Source: Liopterus haemorrhoidalis
Lineage: Eukaryota > Arthropoda > Insecta > Coleoptera > Dytiscidae
Assembly (NCBI GenBank): GCA_963971575.1
Contig: OZ020616.1
Coordinates: forward strand, 36,994,306-37,058,305
Length of the DNA stretch: 64,000 nt
Direction of reading: 5' to 3'
Below the pieces are notes generated by a model. The model was given only the letters and a program-made list of their open reading frames with translations. It was not told the DNA's origin and made no database searches. Below are positions 11,394-25,700 of this stretch, piece by piece (the first letter of the stretch is position 1; every line of letters begins with the position of its first letter). The translations under genes were made by a program, and so were the position numbers.

Positions 11394-13680
11394 TTGTCAC
11401 CACCAGGCGTGTGTCCTCACATAGGCCCTTTTTTGTGTTGAGGTTTCGTAACAACATAATTATTACCCCCTACGTTTAAGTTTAATTTGTGAGGTTACAT
11501 CCCTGAGGGAGTAAGACTTCTAAAATTCTATTGGATAGTTTTCTGTTCTTGGGGCGTCCTCCCAGTCGATTGAATCGATGCTAAGATATGTTGCAGACTC
11601 GCCCTTCAAAAGGTTCAGAACCTCTTCGTTGATGCTTGTAGCATCTTCATTTCGGGGGCAAACGATGACTGTATTGGAAAAGTTAAGGACATCGCTGGCA
11701 GCCAAACTGCTTCCAAATGCATCCGTCACTATGATTCATTGATGATGAGCTTATCTTGAATTTCAATGATAAGTGTGTCCTATCCTAGACACACGGGGCT
11801 CATAGGCGGCTGCCTACTCTGCCTATTAGGTAATCCGGCACTGGTGGAAAACCACTGATACTGGAAGACATGCATGCGAAAGCCTAAAAACCAAATTGTG
11901 TTCAGCAGTAATAAAGAGGTAGACAATCAAAATTTCGGAAAACTGATAACAGGGTCGTGTTTAAGAGTCTAGAACACACCCAGATATTGAAATTAAGCGT
12001 AACCAAACAAACATTATTTTCTTGTCCCATTTTAGACTCATTTTACCCAAAAATCTCATAAAAATATTTTTTTTTTGCAAAACTAACATTTTGTTTGTTA
12101 ATCTACGTGTCAATAACTTTCATTTGATACCCCACTCATATATTTACATAATATACCAGTGGTTCTTAAACTTTTTTAGATGGCGGCACTCGAAAAATGC
12201 AAGGCCCACTCTCATTTCTCTGTATGGCAGCCGTATTCATTCTACGGAGTTCGCCTTTCATATATCTACCGCAGGTTGCGGCGATACCCTGGTTGAAAAC
12301 CACTGGTGCAGGCAGATAGTCATACGAAACTCTAAAAACCGGATTGTGTTCGTCAATAAAAAACACCCCAACAAAAGTAAGCAACGATTTTGAAATTTTA
12401 AGCTATCATTCGGGTACCTATTTTGGAGTAGATAATCAAAATTTTGGAAATCTAATAACAGGGTCGTGTTTAGGAGTCTCAAGCACCCTCAGGTATTGAA
12501 TATCAACGCAATCGAACAAACTTCATTTTTTGTCCCATTAAGATAACACGGGAAGTTTTTGAATTTTCTAGGTTTAGGATTTTTCTCATCTTAAGAATGT
12601 TCCCACGAAACCGCATGCCAAATTTCATCTTTCTAGGTCACCGGGAGTACGCAAAAGACCTCTAGAAGGACTCCTCAGCGATTTTATACATATATTAGAT
12701 GTTCAAATTTCGTATAGATTGAATCGAGCCGTATGAGGCCCACGGGTTGCGCATCACTGATATATACTAAGTGAAGGCGAACAACAGAATATCTGAATAC
12801 GTTGGAAAATATTTTTGCTGTAATCGTGTGAAAATGAAATATATTTTGAAAATCATTTATCGTCTGTTAATCTAAGAATTAAGGACTGTCGTCACAGAAT
12901 ATCACTGTCGTATAATTCCAAGAGCCGCCACGGAGATTTTAACGCCCCTAGGCAAGACATGATTCGGCGTTTTGTAATGCATAATATGTATACAGAGTAT
13001 TTTTGGGAAATGTTTAAGCATTGCAAACTTCTTTATTATAAGATTTACGAAGAAAGTTAAATTAGGAAAGATGAAGTATTTTACTATACAAATAAGTATG
13101 TTAATTTGGATAAACAATAGACCATCAAGAAAACTATTTAGTTATTTAAACCAGTGGCGAAAGGAAACCTCCGCTAGACTTGCCCTCCCATAAAAAAAAT
13201 ATTTAAAAAAAAATAAACTAAAAAAAAAAAAAAATTATATATTTAGATAAATCTTCAAAAATACATCAAATTATGTTCTATACAAATTTTTGTCCAAGGC
13301 TTGCTTTACTAGTTACGAATTAATTATCATGACCATGGAAACGTTACATATAAGTATGAAAAAATTGAGACTTGGAAAAATTTTAAATAATTTTACAAAA
13401 AATTTTGGAAATTTTTCGTTTTATCAAAAAACGTCTCAAATAAAAGTTATTAGTTATTGCATTTATAGTAACTTTTGTTCAATAAATTTTTTCGAAATAT
13501 TTTTCTGTTGCTAAATATTCGCAAAAATATTAAAATCGACACGAGTAAACTCCCATTTCTAGTCAACCGATTTTCATAAAAAACAATAGGGTTCTTCCTA
13601 TTTAATAGGAGAATTTTTTAGTACCAGAACGAACTCTTTAAGTTAAACCGTTTTTGAGTTATCGTGTATACACACAGACA

Positions 13681-13717
<37 letters not shown>

Positions 13718-16700
13718 GGACGGCACTTCGAAAATAGGTTTTTTGGATTCCCTGGACCATGAAACGTGGTCATCCGTCAAAATCTCGACATCGAAAATTT
13801 TCGCGATTACAATACTTGCCCCTTATATATTAAGGTCGGGCAAGTAAAAATACAGTCAGAGGAACTTATATTTTTTTAGGCTAATGATGTTTACTTGGTA
13901 AAACTACAAACATTTGTAAATGGTTTTATTAATAACAAAAAATATTTGTATCAATTATTATGATTTTTTTTTTATTAGTTTTAATTTTTGGCAAATTTTT
14001 TAATAATTAAGTAATATTTAACGTAATAACACATATCAAGATCTTGTTATTTACATGCAATTAATAAATATGCAATTGCAAGTCATTTTGTAATTCATAT
14101 GTTGTATGAATAACATAAAAATTTTAAAATATTGTCGTATAATTAGCTAGAATAACTGTTGTAGTATATCAATGAACATGTGGACTCCGTGGCGCAACGG
14201 TAGCGCGTCTGACTCCAGATCAGAAGGTTGCGTGTTCAAATCACGTCGGGGTCAATCAATATTTTTTTCATTTTAAACATATAATTTTATTAATTATAAT
14301 TAATTTTTAAAATAAAATAATTTTTAAGTATTTTTATTTAATTTTAGTCACTCATTATATGCTGCTCCTGAAGTTTATATAGAAGATCCAGACACAATAT
14401 GTGGATCAAGTCCTAAAGTAGATATATGGTCTTTAGGAATGATTTTAGCTGAATTAACTTTAGATGTTCAACTATGGAGTTCTCTTAAATTAGGACAAAG
14501 TATCCGTAAGGTGTTAAGTTTGTTGCAATGCAATACTTCCATCCTTGAAAGAATTGCAAGAGAACATAGTTGTTACGAAAAATATCAGGTAATAAAAAAA
14601 AAAAAAACAATTAAACTGCTGTGAAGTGTGACACACATTTCAGGATTTCGTAGGTATTTAGTAAGTGAAAAAGGCCAACAGAATGCTGGATATCTCGGAC
14701 AATATGTTATTATCATTATTATTATTATTAACTAATTTTTTGATCACTACAAAAAAATTGACGTGAAGTATGAATTTTCCCACATTTCTGGGTTTTGTAG
14801 GTATTTAGTTAGTGAATGATTATTAGAAAGCCAAACGACGAATACCTGTCACTACATAACACAATTACAAGTGTTGGTTTTAAATCCTTTAAATCAATAT
14901 GCACGACAATCAGTTAGATTTTTTCTACCGTATATCTCTAATAATACCATAATATAGGTATATTTTAGCGATTTTTTTTTTTTTTTTTTTGTATAATTGC
15001 AAAAATATCATTCAAATCGAGACCTGGCAACCAGGGCTTCGAACCGGAACTGAACCGGAAACCGAAAAACGACAAAAACCGTTATTTTTGTCGGAACAAA
15101 AACCGGAACTGAACCGAAAAAAAAAATATCGGTTTATTTCGGTTCAGATAATGTTTATGTGAGTGAATATAAAATACATTTTGTTTACAATTATTTTTTA
15201 AACTGATGAGCAGAAAAAAAAAACGTAATTTTTGTAACTAATAAGTAAAAAAATGCGCTTCTATTATTTCGGGAGGGGGGGGGCAAGAATCCCCCCCTGG
15301 CAGCGGCCCTGTTTCTAGTAAAGAATCTGTTAGTTTTTCATATAGTCGCAATATAAACAATATCTCTGTAGGCGTTATGCTCTTGCATGACAAAAGATCG
15401 CCCGCAGTGTTGCCAGCAGGGCTTCGAACCGTTATTTTTTTCGTTTCGGTTTTCATTCCGGTTCAATTAGAAAAATATATATCAGTTCGGTTCCGGTTTT
15501 CGTTCTGGCAAAAATAACGGTTTTTTTCGGTTTTCGGTTCAGTTCCGATTGATAAATTTTTAAATGCTTGTATTTGTATTAGAAATTTATTTTTTACTAT
15601 AATTTAGTATAACATTTTATTCCTTATTTTGTAATAATCATACCAAGGCCGCTGCCAGGGGGGGGTTCGAGGCGTTCCCCCCTCCCCTGAAATAATAGAA
15701 TCGCAATTTATTTTTTACTTGTCAGAAAAATTACGATTTTTTTAAAAAATAATCTTAAATAAAATGTAATTTATATTCACTCACATAACCATTATCTGAA
15801 CCGAAATAAACCGATATTTTTTTTTCGGTTCAGTTCCGGTTTTAGTTCCGACAAAAATAACGGTTTTTTTCGGTTTTCGGTTCAGTTCCGGTTCGAAGCC
15901 CTGCTTTATAAGGTTTTTTTTTGTGGCCATACCTACAAAACCCTAAAAATAAGCACAGGTGCATTATGGAATACGCATACTTAATTCCTACTACTGTAAC
16001 CGAGAACAAAATAGTCACAGATAAATAAATACTCAAAATACCTCACACAATTACCCGTTAATTAACCGCTACCCGTTAATTACCCGTTACCCGCTAATTA
16101 TCTGCTACCCGTTAGTAATCTGATACCCGTTAATTACACGCTACCCGCTAAATACCCGATACCCGTTAGTTAACGGTTAATCGTTAGATAACTCGTAGCG
16201 GGTATTCAAACTAGGAACTGGGTATAGTTTGTTTCACAATAAGCTGAAGTGACTATCTACTTATGGTCCTAAACACAATGGGTGGTAATTACAAATAACT
16301 CTAATCCCTTGTTTGTACCCATAAACTAGCCTGAGATGTATCAGGTATAAATTACATTACACCATGTAATGACACAATTGTAACAAGAAATAAAGATATC
16401 ATCAAAATAAACTTTATTTTTATTATAAATACAATTAATTTATAGAACTTATAATTAAATTTAAAACATTACAATTAGTATTGAAAACATTACAATAAAA
16501 TAAATTTTAAATTAAATAATGTTTAAGATAAAAAAAAAGCTTACAAGTCCAAATCATTCTCTGAGTCAGTCTCTAAATTAATGATTATAGTACGTTCTAT
16601 TTGAATATAACTGTCCTCAGTTTTAATAACATGATTTACACAATTTTTCCAACTATCTACAGGGATATTTTCCACTTCTTTTTTTATAAGTTCTATCACA

Positions 16701-19700
16701 GTGCCGTTTAAAGTGGGAGAAACATTGCCGTTTAAAGAGAGAATAAAACATCCGTTTTATTCTCGCCTTTAACTGACTCCACATTTGTTCAATAGGATTG
16801 AATATACAATAATACGGAGGTACTCGTAAAACTGTGTGTCCTTTGCATTGAGTAATATTATCGCAAACATATTCTTTAGAAAAACTATAACTTTTTAATA
16901 ATTTAATTAAACAATTTTTTTTATAACTTTCTTCAAAGTAAATATCATTTTTATATAAAAAGTCTTGGATTTCCTTCTTACTGTTTGCACTATTCGGTAC
17001 TTTATTTAGTTGCCGACTATGCTAACTTGCATTGTCCATAACAATAACACTATTAGCCGGTATATTCGGCGGTAATTTATTTTCGATCCAGTTTTCGAAC
17101 ATTTCCGCCGTGGTATCGTCATGGTAGTCGAGTCTAGAATCTTTGATATTTTTCGTAGAAAGCAAGAGTGCATTCGGTATCCATCCAGTTTCAGAACCTG
17201 CATGAAGTATCGCAATACGTTTACCTTTATTAGACGGTGCTCTTGTTTGACATTTATTTGACGTATCCACCCAACCTTTTGATTTTGTTTCATGTGTGTC
17301 GTACCAAGTTTCATCTAAATAAATTATTGACTTTTATCTTCTCTGTATTTTTGAATGTTTTTTAAATAATTTTGTCTCAAAAGTTTTAATCGCACTGACT
17401 CCATAAGGAACTGCTTTTTATTTAAAGTTTTAAATTGAAACTCTATACTTTTAAGGGCACGCCATAAGGTCACCTTTGAACAATTAATTTCACACTGGCC
17501 TTGGATTAATCTTTTGAGCAATATGTCCAATGTTGGCACATTTTGTTCGGTGTACATTTGGTAAATTTTTTGCCGTATTACATCTTTCTGGAAACCATCC
17601 AAATATTTTGATATGCCTGAATCCTTTCGTTTTCTTCTATCAATGGATTTATTTACAATATTCCATACTGTTGTCATCGCTACTTTCGTTGCCTTGCTTG
17701 TCTCTTCTAATGCCGCTTGTTTGTTTTTGCGGTTCCTTAAATATAAATACACATTGGCCACAATTTCTTTAGCTTCTACAGGTAAATATATACAAGTTTT
17801 TTCCCGATTTATTTTTTATTGTATATTGCACTATATCATCATCTTCTATCATGGTCACATAGTCATCTGCTTCATTTGATTGCACAGAAGTTAATTGTTC
17901 GTTCCAAGGACGCCCCATTTTTCTAACACGTACTGAACTATTTAACACAAATCACAAGTTATCTGATAGAAAATTCAAAGCGAAGTGAAAAGATATTTAA
18001 AACATCTGCAATTTATACCTGATACATCACTGACTAGTTTATGGGTGCAAACAAGGGATTAGTGTTATTTGTAATTACCACCCACTGTGTTTAGGACCAT
18101 AAGTAGATAGTCACTTCAGCTTATCGTGAAACAAACTATACAACCTTAACGGGTCGGGTAGCGGGTACCCGGGTACCCATCGTCATTCCTATATCAAACC
18201 AGTTTCAGTAAACTTTGTATCATTATAATAATTTTCTAAGGGTTTTCGTTTGACATTCCATAATTTTTAACAAATACTTATTTCGAAAAACAAATAGGTG
18301 CATCAATATTTTTCGCGCGATTTGTTTTTTTTTTTAATTGTCAGTATTTTTTCTGTATGCGGGTTAAAGATGTGTATGTCAAATTTCAACTTTGTAAGTC
18401 CAGTTGTTTTGTCACAAGTTCTACAGTGCGTTATACCTACGAAATCCTAAAATTGTCTAAAAATTATTATAGACATTTATGAAATTTTAGGAAATACCTG
18501 ATGATTTAAAAAATCTTATTGAAACTTGTCTAACAATTAATTCTCGAGACAGACCTACTACGAAAGATTTATTGAAAAGAGAAATATTTAATCCGTATCT
18601 CAAAACTGAATCAAAAGAAAGGAATCCAATTAGAAAATTACAAGATATTGGTTTAATTGAACTGTATCATTGGTATCAATTAGCTGGCGGCGATGTTTAT
18701 ATGGAATTGAAAAAGCAAGGTCTAATCAGATCGTCGCCTCCCATTCTGTCTCTACCAAAGTAAGATTAATGGTATAAAAATTTCAGGGATGTAACCAAGT
18801 ATATGTATTCTTAGAACATTTAGTAATTGAAACAGACTTCTACTTTGAAACACTACTATTTATAATAATACATAGCACTAATCCATTAATTCCCGCCTAG
18901 GATAAAGTTCTCTCCCCTCATCATCATACGAGGTTAGTAAATTAAGTAACCGGACCGGCAACATAGCGTTTAATCTGGCAAAAATTGGGATGCGGAACTT
19001 GGAGGGGCAGGTGAACATGTAATATGCCTTCAGTATGAGTTTGAACTCGCCAGAGTAATTTTGTTGTCCGTAGCGATTTTTATCGTGAAACAGTTTTTTG
19101 TAGTGCGTTGTAAAAATGAGTGACATTCATTTCGAGCAACGATGTGCTATCAGGTTTTGCTTCAGACTTGGGCACAGTGCAACAGAAACTTTTGCAAAAC
19201 TTCAGCAAGCCTACGGAGACAGTGTTTTGTCAAGGACCCAGGTTTTTTTTGGTGGATTAAGGCATTTTCAGAAGGAAGAGAGTTGATTGAAAATGAATCA
19301 CGCAGCGGAAGGCCTTCATCTTCAAGAACCGATGAAAATGTCGACAGAATCCGGAATCTTGTGCGTTCAGATCGTCGGTTGACAGTCAGAATGATCGGGG
19401 AAGAGTTCAATTTGACTCACACTACCGTCATTTTGGGACACTCGAAATAATTCAAACGTCCGCAACCGACCAGCTGAAAGCTATTCCAGTATCCGAGTTC
19501 CAGCACTGCAATAGGGATTGGAAGACCGTCTCCAGCGCTGTGTGGCTTTCCAAGGAAGTTATTTTAAGGGAGACAATATTGAATTGTAATTCTATTCGAA
19601 TAAAAAAATTATAATAATAAAAAATCGGTCCGGTTACTTAATTTACACACCTCGTAGGTATACCTTGTGTGTTTATAATACATATGCTATGAATACATAA

Positions 19701-22700
19701 GCATAAAAATTGCGCTACTCTCTTTGTTCTATTTATTACAAACAGATGTTTTGACAGGTCAAATCCTTTGTTATACTTATCCACAATCCATACTTATGCA
19801 TTATGCTATGGGTTTATTATAAACCAGGCTGAAGTTCTACTATGGAAGTAGAATATACGCTTCCTTTAACTCAGGGGTACTCAACCTTTTCATACCTACC
19901 GCCCACTTTAGCATCTCTATTGGTAGAAAAATTTTCATACCGCCCACCTGTTGTATAATAATAATAACTTACCACATACTTTCGCAAAATTTAGCTGCAA
20001 AAATCTTTATAAAACAACTTACTGCATCATCTCTTATTATTAAATACAACAAATATACATGCACCAAAACGTGGCAACGTTGGGTGTCACAAAGTACCCT
20101 GTGTAACACAGTACCCACACTTCCCTTACCCGTAATTTTTGAGTAGAGGTTTAATGAAAACATGTAGTTAAATTTATCTTTTTATTTATACTTTGCATAC
20201 ATAGAAGTATGAAGTCTATTGAAATTACATTTAGTTAATTAAATTATTAATGAGATCCTTGAGGCTGATGCTGCGAAACTAAATATTGGATATCTGGTTC
20301 AATTTTTGTGAGGAACAAACGAAGGTCTCCTCTTTCGGAAATATTCAGACGGTTTCTTTCTTTGGTCATAATATGGTTAACAGCACTAAAGCCTGATTCT
20401 ACAAGATATGAGGTAGGGAAAGGTATCAATAAATTGAATATCATTTTCCACATATTTGGATATAAGACAGGCATTTTTTTATTTTGCCATAGGTTTTCAT
20501 ATCCACCACTTTCGAAATTATGTTTACTTTCTTCATCATATTTAATTTCTAACAGTTCCTCTTGGCAAGTTGTATCAGCATCCTCAATATTTGCGATAAC
20601 AGGATTTTTCATCCAGTCATACACCTTCAAGTTCAATATATCTTCAAATCGTTTTTCCATATCCAATTTAAGTTCGTTGAGGTGGCTACTGAATCTTCAA
20701 AATTTCCATTTTAATGTTTTTACGTCAATTAAATTTAAAAAAAAAACCGGAAAGTAGCCAGCATTGGACAAAACCCCTACCGCCCACCAAAAAATTCCTA
20801 CCGGGGAACCTAGGGACCAGATTGAGTACCACTGCTTTAACTTATTCTACCATAATTGTATTGTATTTTTCTGTTCTTTTCTAATTCGTTCTATTTAATT
20901 TTCTTGTATTTTTTTATGTCATTTTTCCATGAGCTTAGACGATTTTCTTTCGGTTTTTAGTAAAAATTTAGCTTAGTGGATCTTAAGTATATTTTTTCGT
21001 CCATGCACATCAAATGATCCAGTCATCTGAGATGCTGTTCTTTATTGAAGCCTGTAATATTATCTCTAAACATTCGAAGTACACACTGATTCGATGACAG
21101 AAACTAATTCGAAAGTTCTCTGTTCTGCACTGTTCAAAAATGTTACTTTACACTACGCTCAAAATTTCTTAGTGCCTTTTATTTCTTTGCTTACATTCCT
21201 GAAATATTAATTCTTTATAAATTTATTTAATTCTTTCTACAGTATTTTTAATATGTTGAACTGATTTTCTCTTTTAGCATGGTACCTCAAGAAGGTTTAG
21301 CATATGGGGAAAAAAGAAATCATGCCACCTTATATGATCCAAGGGTTATTTCAATATCTCTGGATGCATTGTACTCAAGATTCAGTCACCTGAAAATCAC
21401 TAGTTTTTACCCTCTGATCCACACGAAATCAGAGATTATTATGAAAGCTGAACCCGAACCGTATGATGTATCGCAGTTGCCGCTTATTATCCGGGAGAGA
21501 GATCCAGAGTATCAGTTTCACAGGGTTATACTGTTTCGTCGATTGTTACACGTGAATATTTATTTGAAAAATACAAAGAATCCTCGATATACGCTGTTGT
21601 TTAATTTAAAATAGTTAAAGATATATTTATATACAATGCGATATATGTATATACATTGCGCTTACGACGTTAGAGCCGGTCGCAAATTTTGCGGGACAGT
21701 GCACGTGAACGCAGGACACCTTTAAATTTGATGCTTGCCATTCGGGACTTGAAATGAAAAAAATCACGATCCGAAACGAAATTTTTGTTTGACTAAAATA
21801 AAAATATATGTGAAGTGTAAATATTTCACACATTTCAGTTTTTTTTAAAGTTTATTAGCCTTTGCTACTAAGGCAATTAACCAAATCTATTTTATTTTTT
21901 GAAAATTCATGCCTAATCAAATTTCGAATCCGAGACCGTAGAAACGCAAGGACGCCACTACGCTAAGCCGGTCGGTATCTAGAGACTTTCAAGCATACTT
22001 AATTACAAGATGCGCTCGCACAAAGACCCAGCTACAGCTACTCAGTTCTCCAGTCAGGGAGATACATCTTGTTAACACGGTGTTGCAAAAGATCGATAGC
22101 TTTCGAAATAATTATAAGATCCAAAATTCCTGATCACATAAAATGCATTGCTCAGATTTTTAGATTAATCCTCCTCGGGGTATAACTAGTGATGTGCCAG
22201 ATCACATAAAAGTCAGATCCATGGATACAGATACGGTTACAGATTATTTGCATCCTAATCCACAGATACGGACACGGATACAGATTTTACATTCAAGTAG
22301 AAATACGAACGACCTTGAGGCGATGAGTTGCGCGGTTGCTACAAACAATAACATGCCAACAGACACACAATTTAGTTGAATTCAAAATCACTCACTCACT
22401 CACTGTCTATGATTAAATTAATTTTCTCTAATATTTAATGTGTGCTAGACCGTTCGAAAACCACTGGCAAGTAATGTAATACTCGACTAAACATCAATTT
22501 CAATGTCTGAGTAAAAAATATTCCACTTCTCCACCACTTCCACCATTGCGTCAGGCCCGCAAACAATCCCTTACTCCCCAAACTTCTCTCCGTAAAAAAA
22601 AAACAACAATAATAAATTTTTACCTAATGGCCTCAGACCATTTTACTGTGAGCGCGCTTGCCTTGAGCATTTTTAAACGCAAGCTTATATGAAAAATAAT

Positions 22701-25700
22701 TCGAATTTATCTATATGATATCCGTTTAAAATTCGCTTTGGAAAAACGGATACAGATTTATATTTTCTGCGGATACCGATATCCGGAACACCACTAGTTA
22801 TAACCCAATAGGGGATAGGCATGATTTTTTTTTTTATTTTTCATTATATTCCTCTTGTTGCATATAACATAAAAAACAGTTTTGCATTTTTTTTTTTTTA
22901 ATTTGAAGGCTTAAAAAAGTCATAACTGTATGTAGCGCGCGAAAACCACGTGTGACGTCATACATAAGTGTACTGCGTACAGCCTACCCAGTGTACAGCG
23001 TACAGCCTACACAGTCTGTCGTGAACTTATTTGCTTGTATAACTTTTATAGATTGTGTAAAGTTAGAGTGATTTTAATTAAAATAAAGTTTAATTCTATA
23101 AAAACAATTTATACATGTTTACCGAATTAAATTTTATATTAAAACTAGCAGACCCCTTGCCAACAACGTTGGCAAACTGGTAACGAATAAAAATCAATAT
23201 AAACAGGAATCAATTATTAAAATTTGCATGATTCTGCGTATATTAACAAAACAAAAACGTTTCTGGATTATACCTAGGAAATCCTAAAAAGTTGCTTAAT
23301 GCGTGTAGTTTCAAAATTAGTAACGCGCCGGATACGGCCCGCGGGCCATATGCTGGACATCAATGGTATAGCTGTTTCGGATTATACCTAGGTAATCCTA
23401 AAAAGCCGCTCAATGCGTGTCGTTTAAAAATTAGTATCGGACCGGTCAGTCCGCGGGCGTAACATCAATTAACACAACATCCTTTCATCAGGTAACCAAA
23501 CGTACTGATTTGAGAGCTCTGGTAAGTCTTTGTCGAGGTACGTCTTTTCCCCACTCAATTCGTGGCCACACGCTTGCCGCAACACCCGCTAGCACCAAAG
23601 AACTTAGCGTTACGTACACACAGAAATTAGGGCTTTTATATATATATATAATATATAACCTATATTGCAGTATTTCAATTATGCCTCTAACATTTTGTAA
23701 CTTCATGTAAACAATGTAGTAAAATTCTGACATCTAAATTACATAAATATTTACGTTTTACAGAGTTGCAGCGTTTATTGTTTACATAAAGTTATAGAAT
23801 ACATAAATTGTTTACAAGTCTGTTTTGACACCACGTATTTCTTCAGCACTGTAGCATTCATTATTTTTCATATACTCCATGAGCATAAAAGCATCAATGT
23901 TAGGTAAATTATCACTCTGAGCCCAAACAAAACCTTTATCTGCCATTTTAATAATAAATGCGTGAAAAATTGTTTAAAAATAAATACAAAACTCTCGAAC
24001 AATACAATATACACACGTAAAGATTATGTTGTAGTCTGGGCTGTCTGGGGTTTGACGTCATGCTCAGTCGTATTTACTCGGCAAGCTTCGCGCTGTGGTC
24101 GGCTTATTTCAAATTTACAATATTTTAATTAAAAAATTTGGCTGTAATATTAATTAAAATGGGATTTTTGTTTTGTTAGGTGACATAACTATCATTAACA
24201 TATCAAAAAAATGTAGTTTTAAGGAAATATAATTTTATGCGTATCCCCTATTCATCAAGCTGGCTCTGTACATCATTTAAACGTATAATGTATATTTAAA
24301 TTTCTTTTGGAGCTTCTCTTTTTCGAATGGAAAAGAAATGTGCTATATATAGGTACATCGTTTCGTTATAAGTCGTGTTTTTCAGGAACATAATTGCAAC
24401 GTATATCGACGAGCACCTGTATTTACTTATACCTTTAGGTATCCTAATATAATGTTATTTCTAATTGTTTTTTAGGGATATCCCTATAGTAGAGATTTAA
24501 TAGTAAAAGAAGCACAAACAGACATACCACCTCTTCTAAGAGGTCAAGTCTGGGTTGCTCTTTTAAATGTAGTTGGAAATTATGAAGAAGAATACTGTAG
24601 AATTGATAAAGAGACATCAACTCCCACAGATCGCCAGGTTACTATAAAATCATGCTTTGAATTGTAACGATACTGATATAAAAATATTTTAGATTGAAGT
24701 CGATATACCAAGATGTCATCAATATAATGAATTATTGTCATCTGAAGATGGACATCTGAAGTTAAAAAGAATATTAAAAGCTTGGATTAATAAGAATCCG
24801 CAATATGTTTATTGGCAGGGACTTGATTCTCTAACTGCTCCGTTTATTTATCTTAATTTTAATGATGAAGGTAAAATTTTATTCTAAGTATTCAACATTG
24901 TATGTGTTTTTTTTTTTCTTGCTCACACAAGTCCTCTAACTTAATCTGTAAAGTATCCTCCCAGCTATCTTTTATAGTAATACTCAGTAGATCTACTCAG
25001 GGATGTACCGAGCTGAAATGTCGCCCAGGACAAAAATAAAGGTGATGGATTTAAGTGATGATAAAACAACAGAAACCAACTCGAAATTATATCCAAAAAA
25101 ATAATAAAAAAAGGCGCCATATCTGCCATAACCTTGGTACGCCTGGATCTACTGTTAGCTGATTTCTCTAACTTTTGAGAGCGCCACCCACAATCCGATG
25201 CATATTCAGTCGCCCTTCCTTATTCCCCAACCATTCTGTCCTCTTCCGTAGTCATATCACGTGTCATATCCACTATAATCGTCTACCTCTGTTGTATATT
25301 ATATTATGCTCGTTTTAGATACAGTGCTTGGATTGGTTTATTATTGTGTCTTCTCCATTGCTCATTAAACTGTTTTGTACCAAATATGTATATTTATTCA
25401 ATTGTTATTTTTACAGCAAAGGCTTTCGCGTGTTTATTAAATTTTGTACCAAAGTATCTGCACAATTTCTTCTTGAAGGATAATTCTGCAATTATTCAAG
25501 AATATTTAACGAAATTTTCACATTTAATTGCATTCCACGATCCACAACTTGCAAACCATTTGCATGAAATAAATTTCATACCGGAATTATTTGCGATTCC
25601 ATGGTTTTTAACAATGTTTTCACGTAAGTATTTAGTCTAAACAAAAATTTGCAAATACGAAGTTTACTTAATCAAAAAATAAACTAACGTCATTAAACTT

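Larger units (their letters stand above)
9900..12759. mobile_element. hAT-type element with nested insertions
   Basis: The perfect 14-bp inverted ends CAGTGATGCGCAAC (9900-9913) and GTTGCGCATCACTG (12746-12759) are of hAT type. The flanks are AT-repetitive (GTATATAT left, ATATATAC right), so the target duplication is ambiguous. No hAT transposase is readable. The interior holds other elements described separately. Confidence 0.65.
22807..24252 (-). mobile_element. DNA element with AATAGGGGATA ends, copy A
   Basis: The left end AATAGGGGATAGGCATGA and right end TTATGCGTATCCCCTATT are imperfect inverted repeats. The arms 22807-23145 and 23655-24252 are highly similar to 28155-28480 and 34066-34678 (copy B). 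Each copy carries one Helentron-like insertion in its middle and a conserved 44-codon frame on the minus strand. The superfamily is not clear from the ends. It lies in TBCK intron 5. Confidence 0.75.

Noticed and set aside
23488..23733. 81-codon minus-strand frame spanning the Helentron-like insertion in copy A
   Set aside because: It crosses the junction of two mobile elements and TA-repeat DNA, and has no conserved counterpart in copy B.
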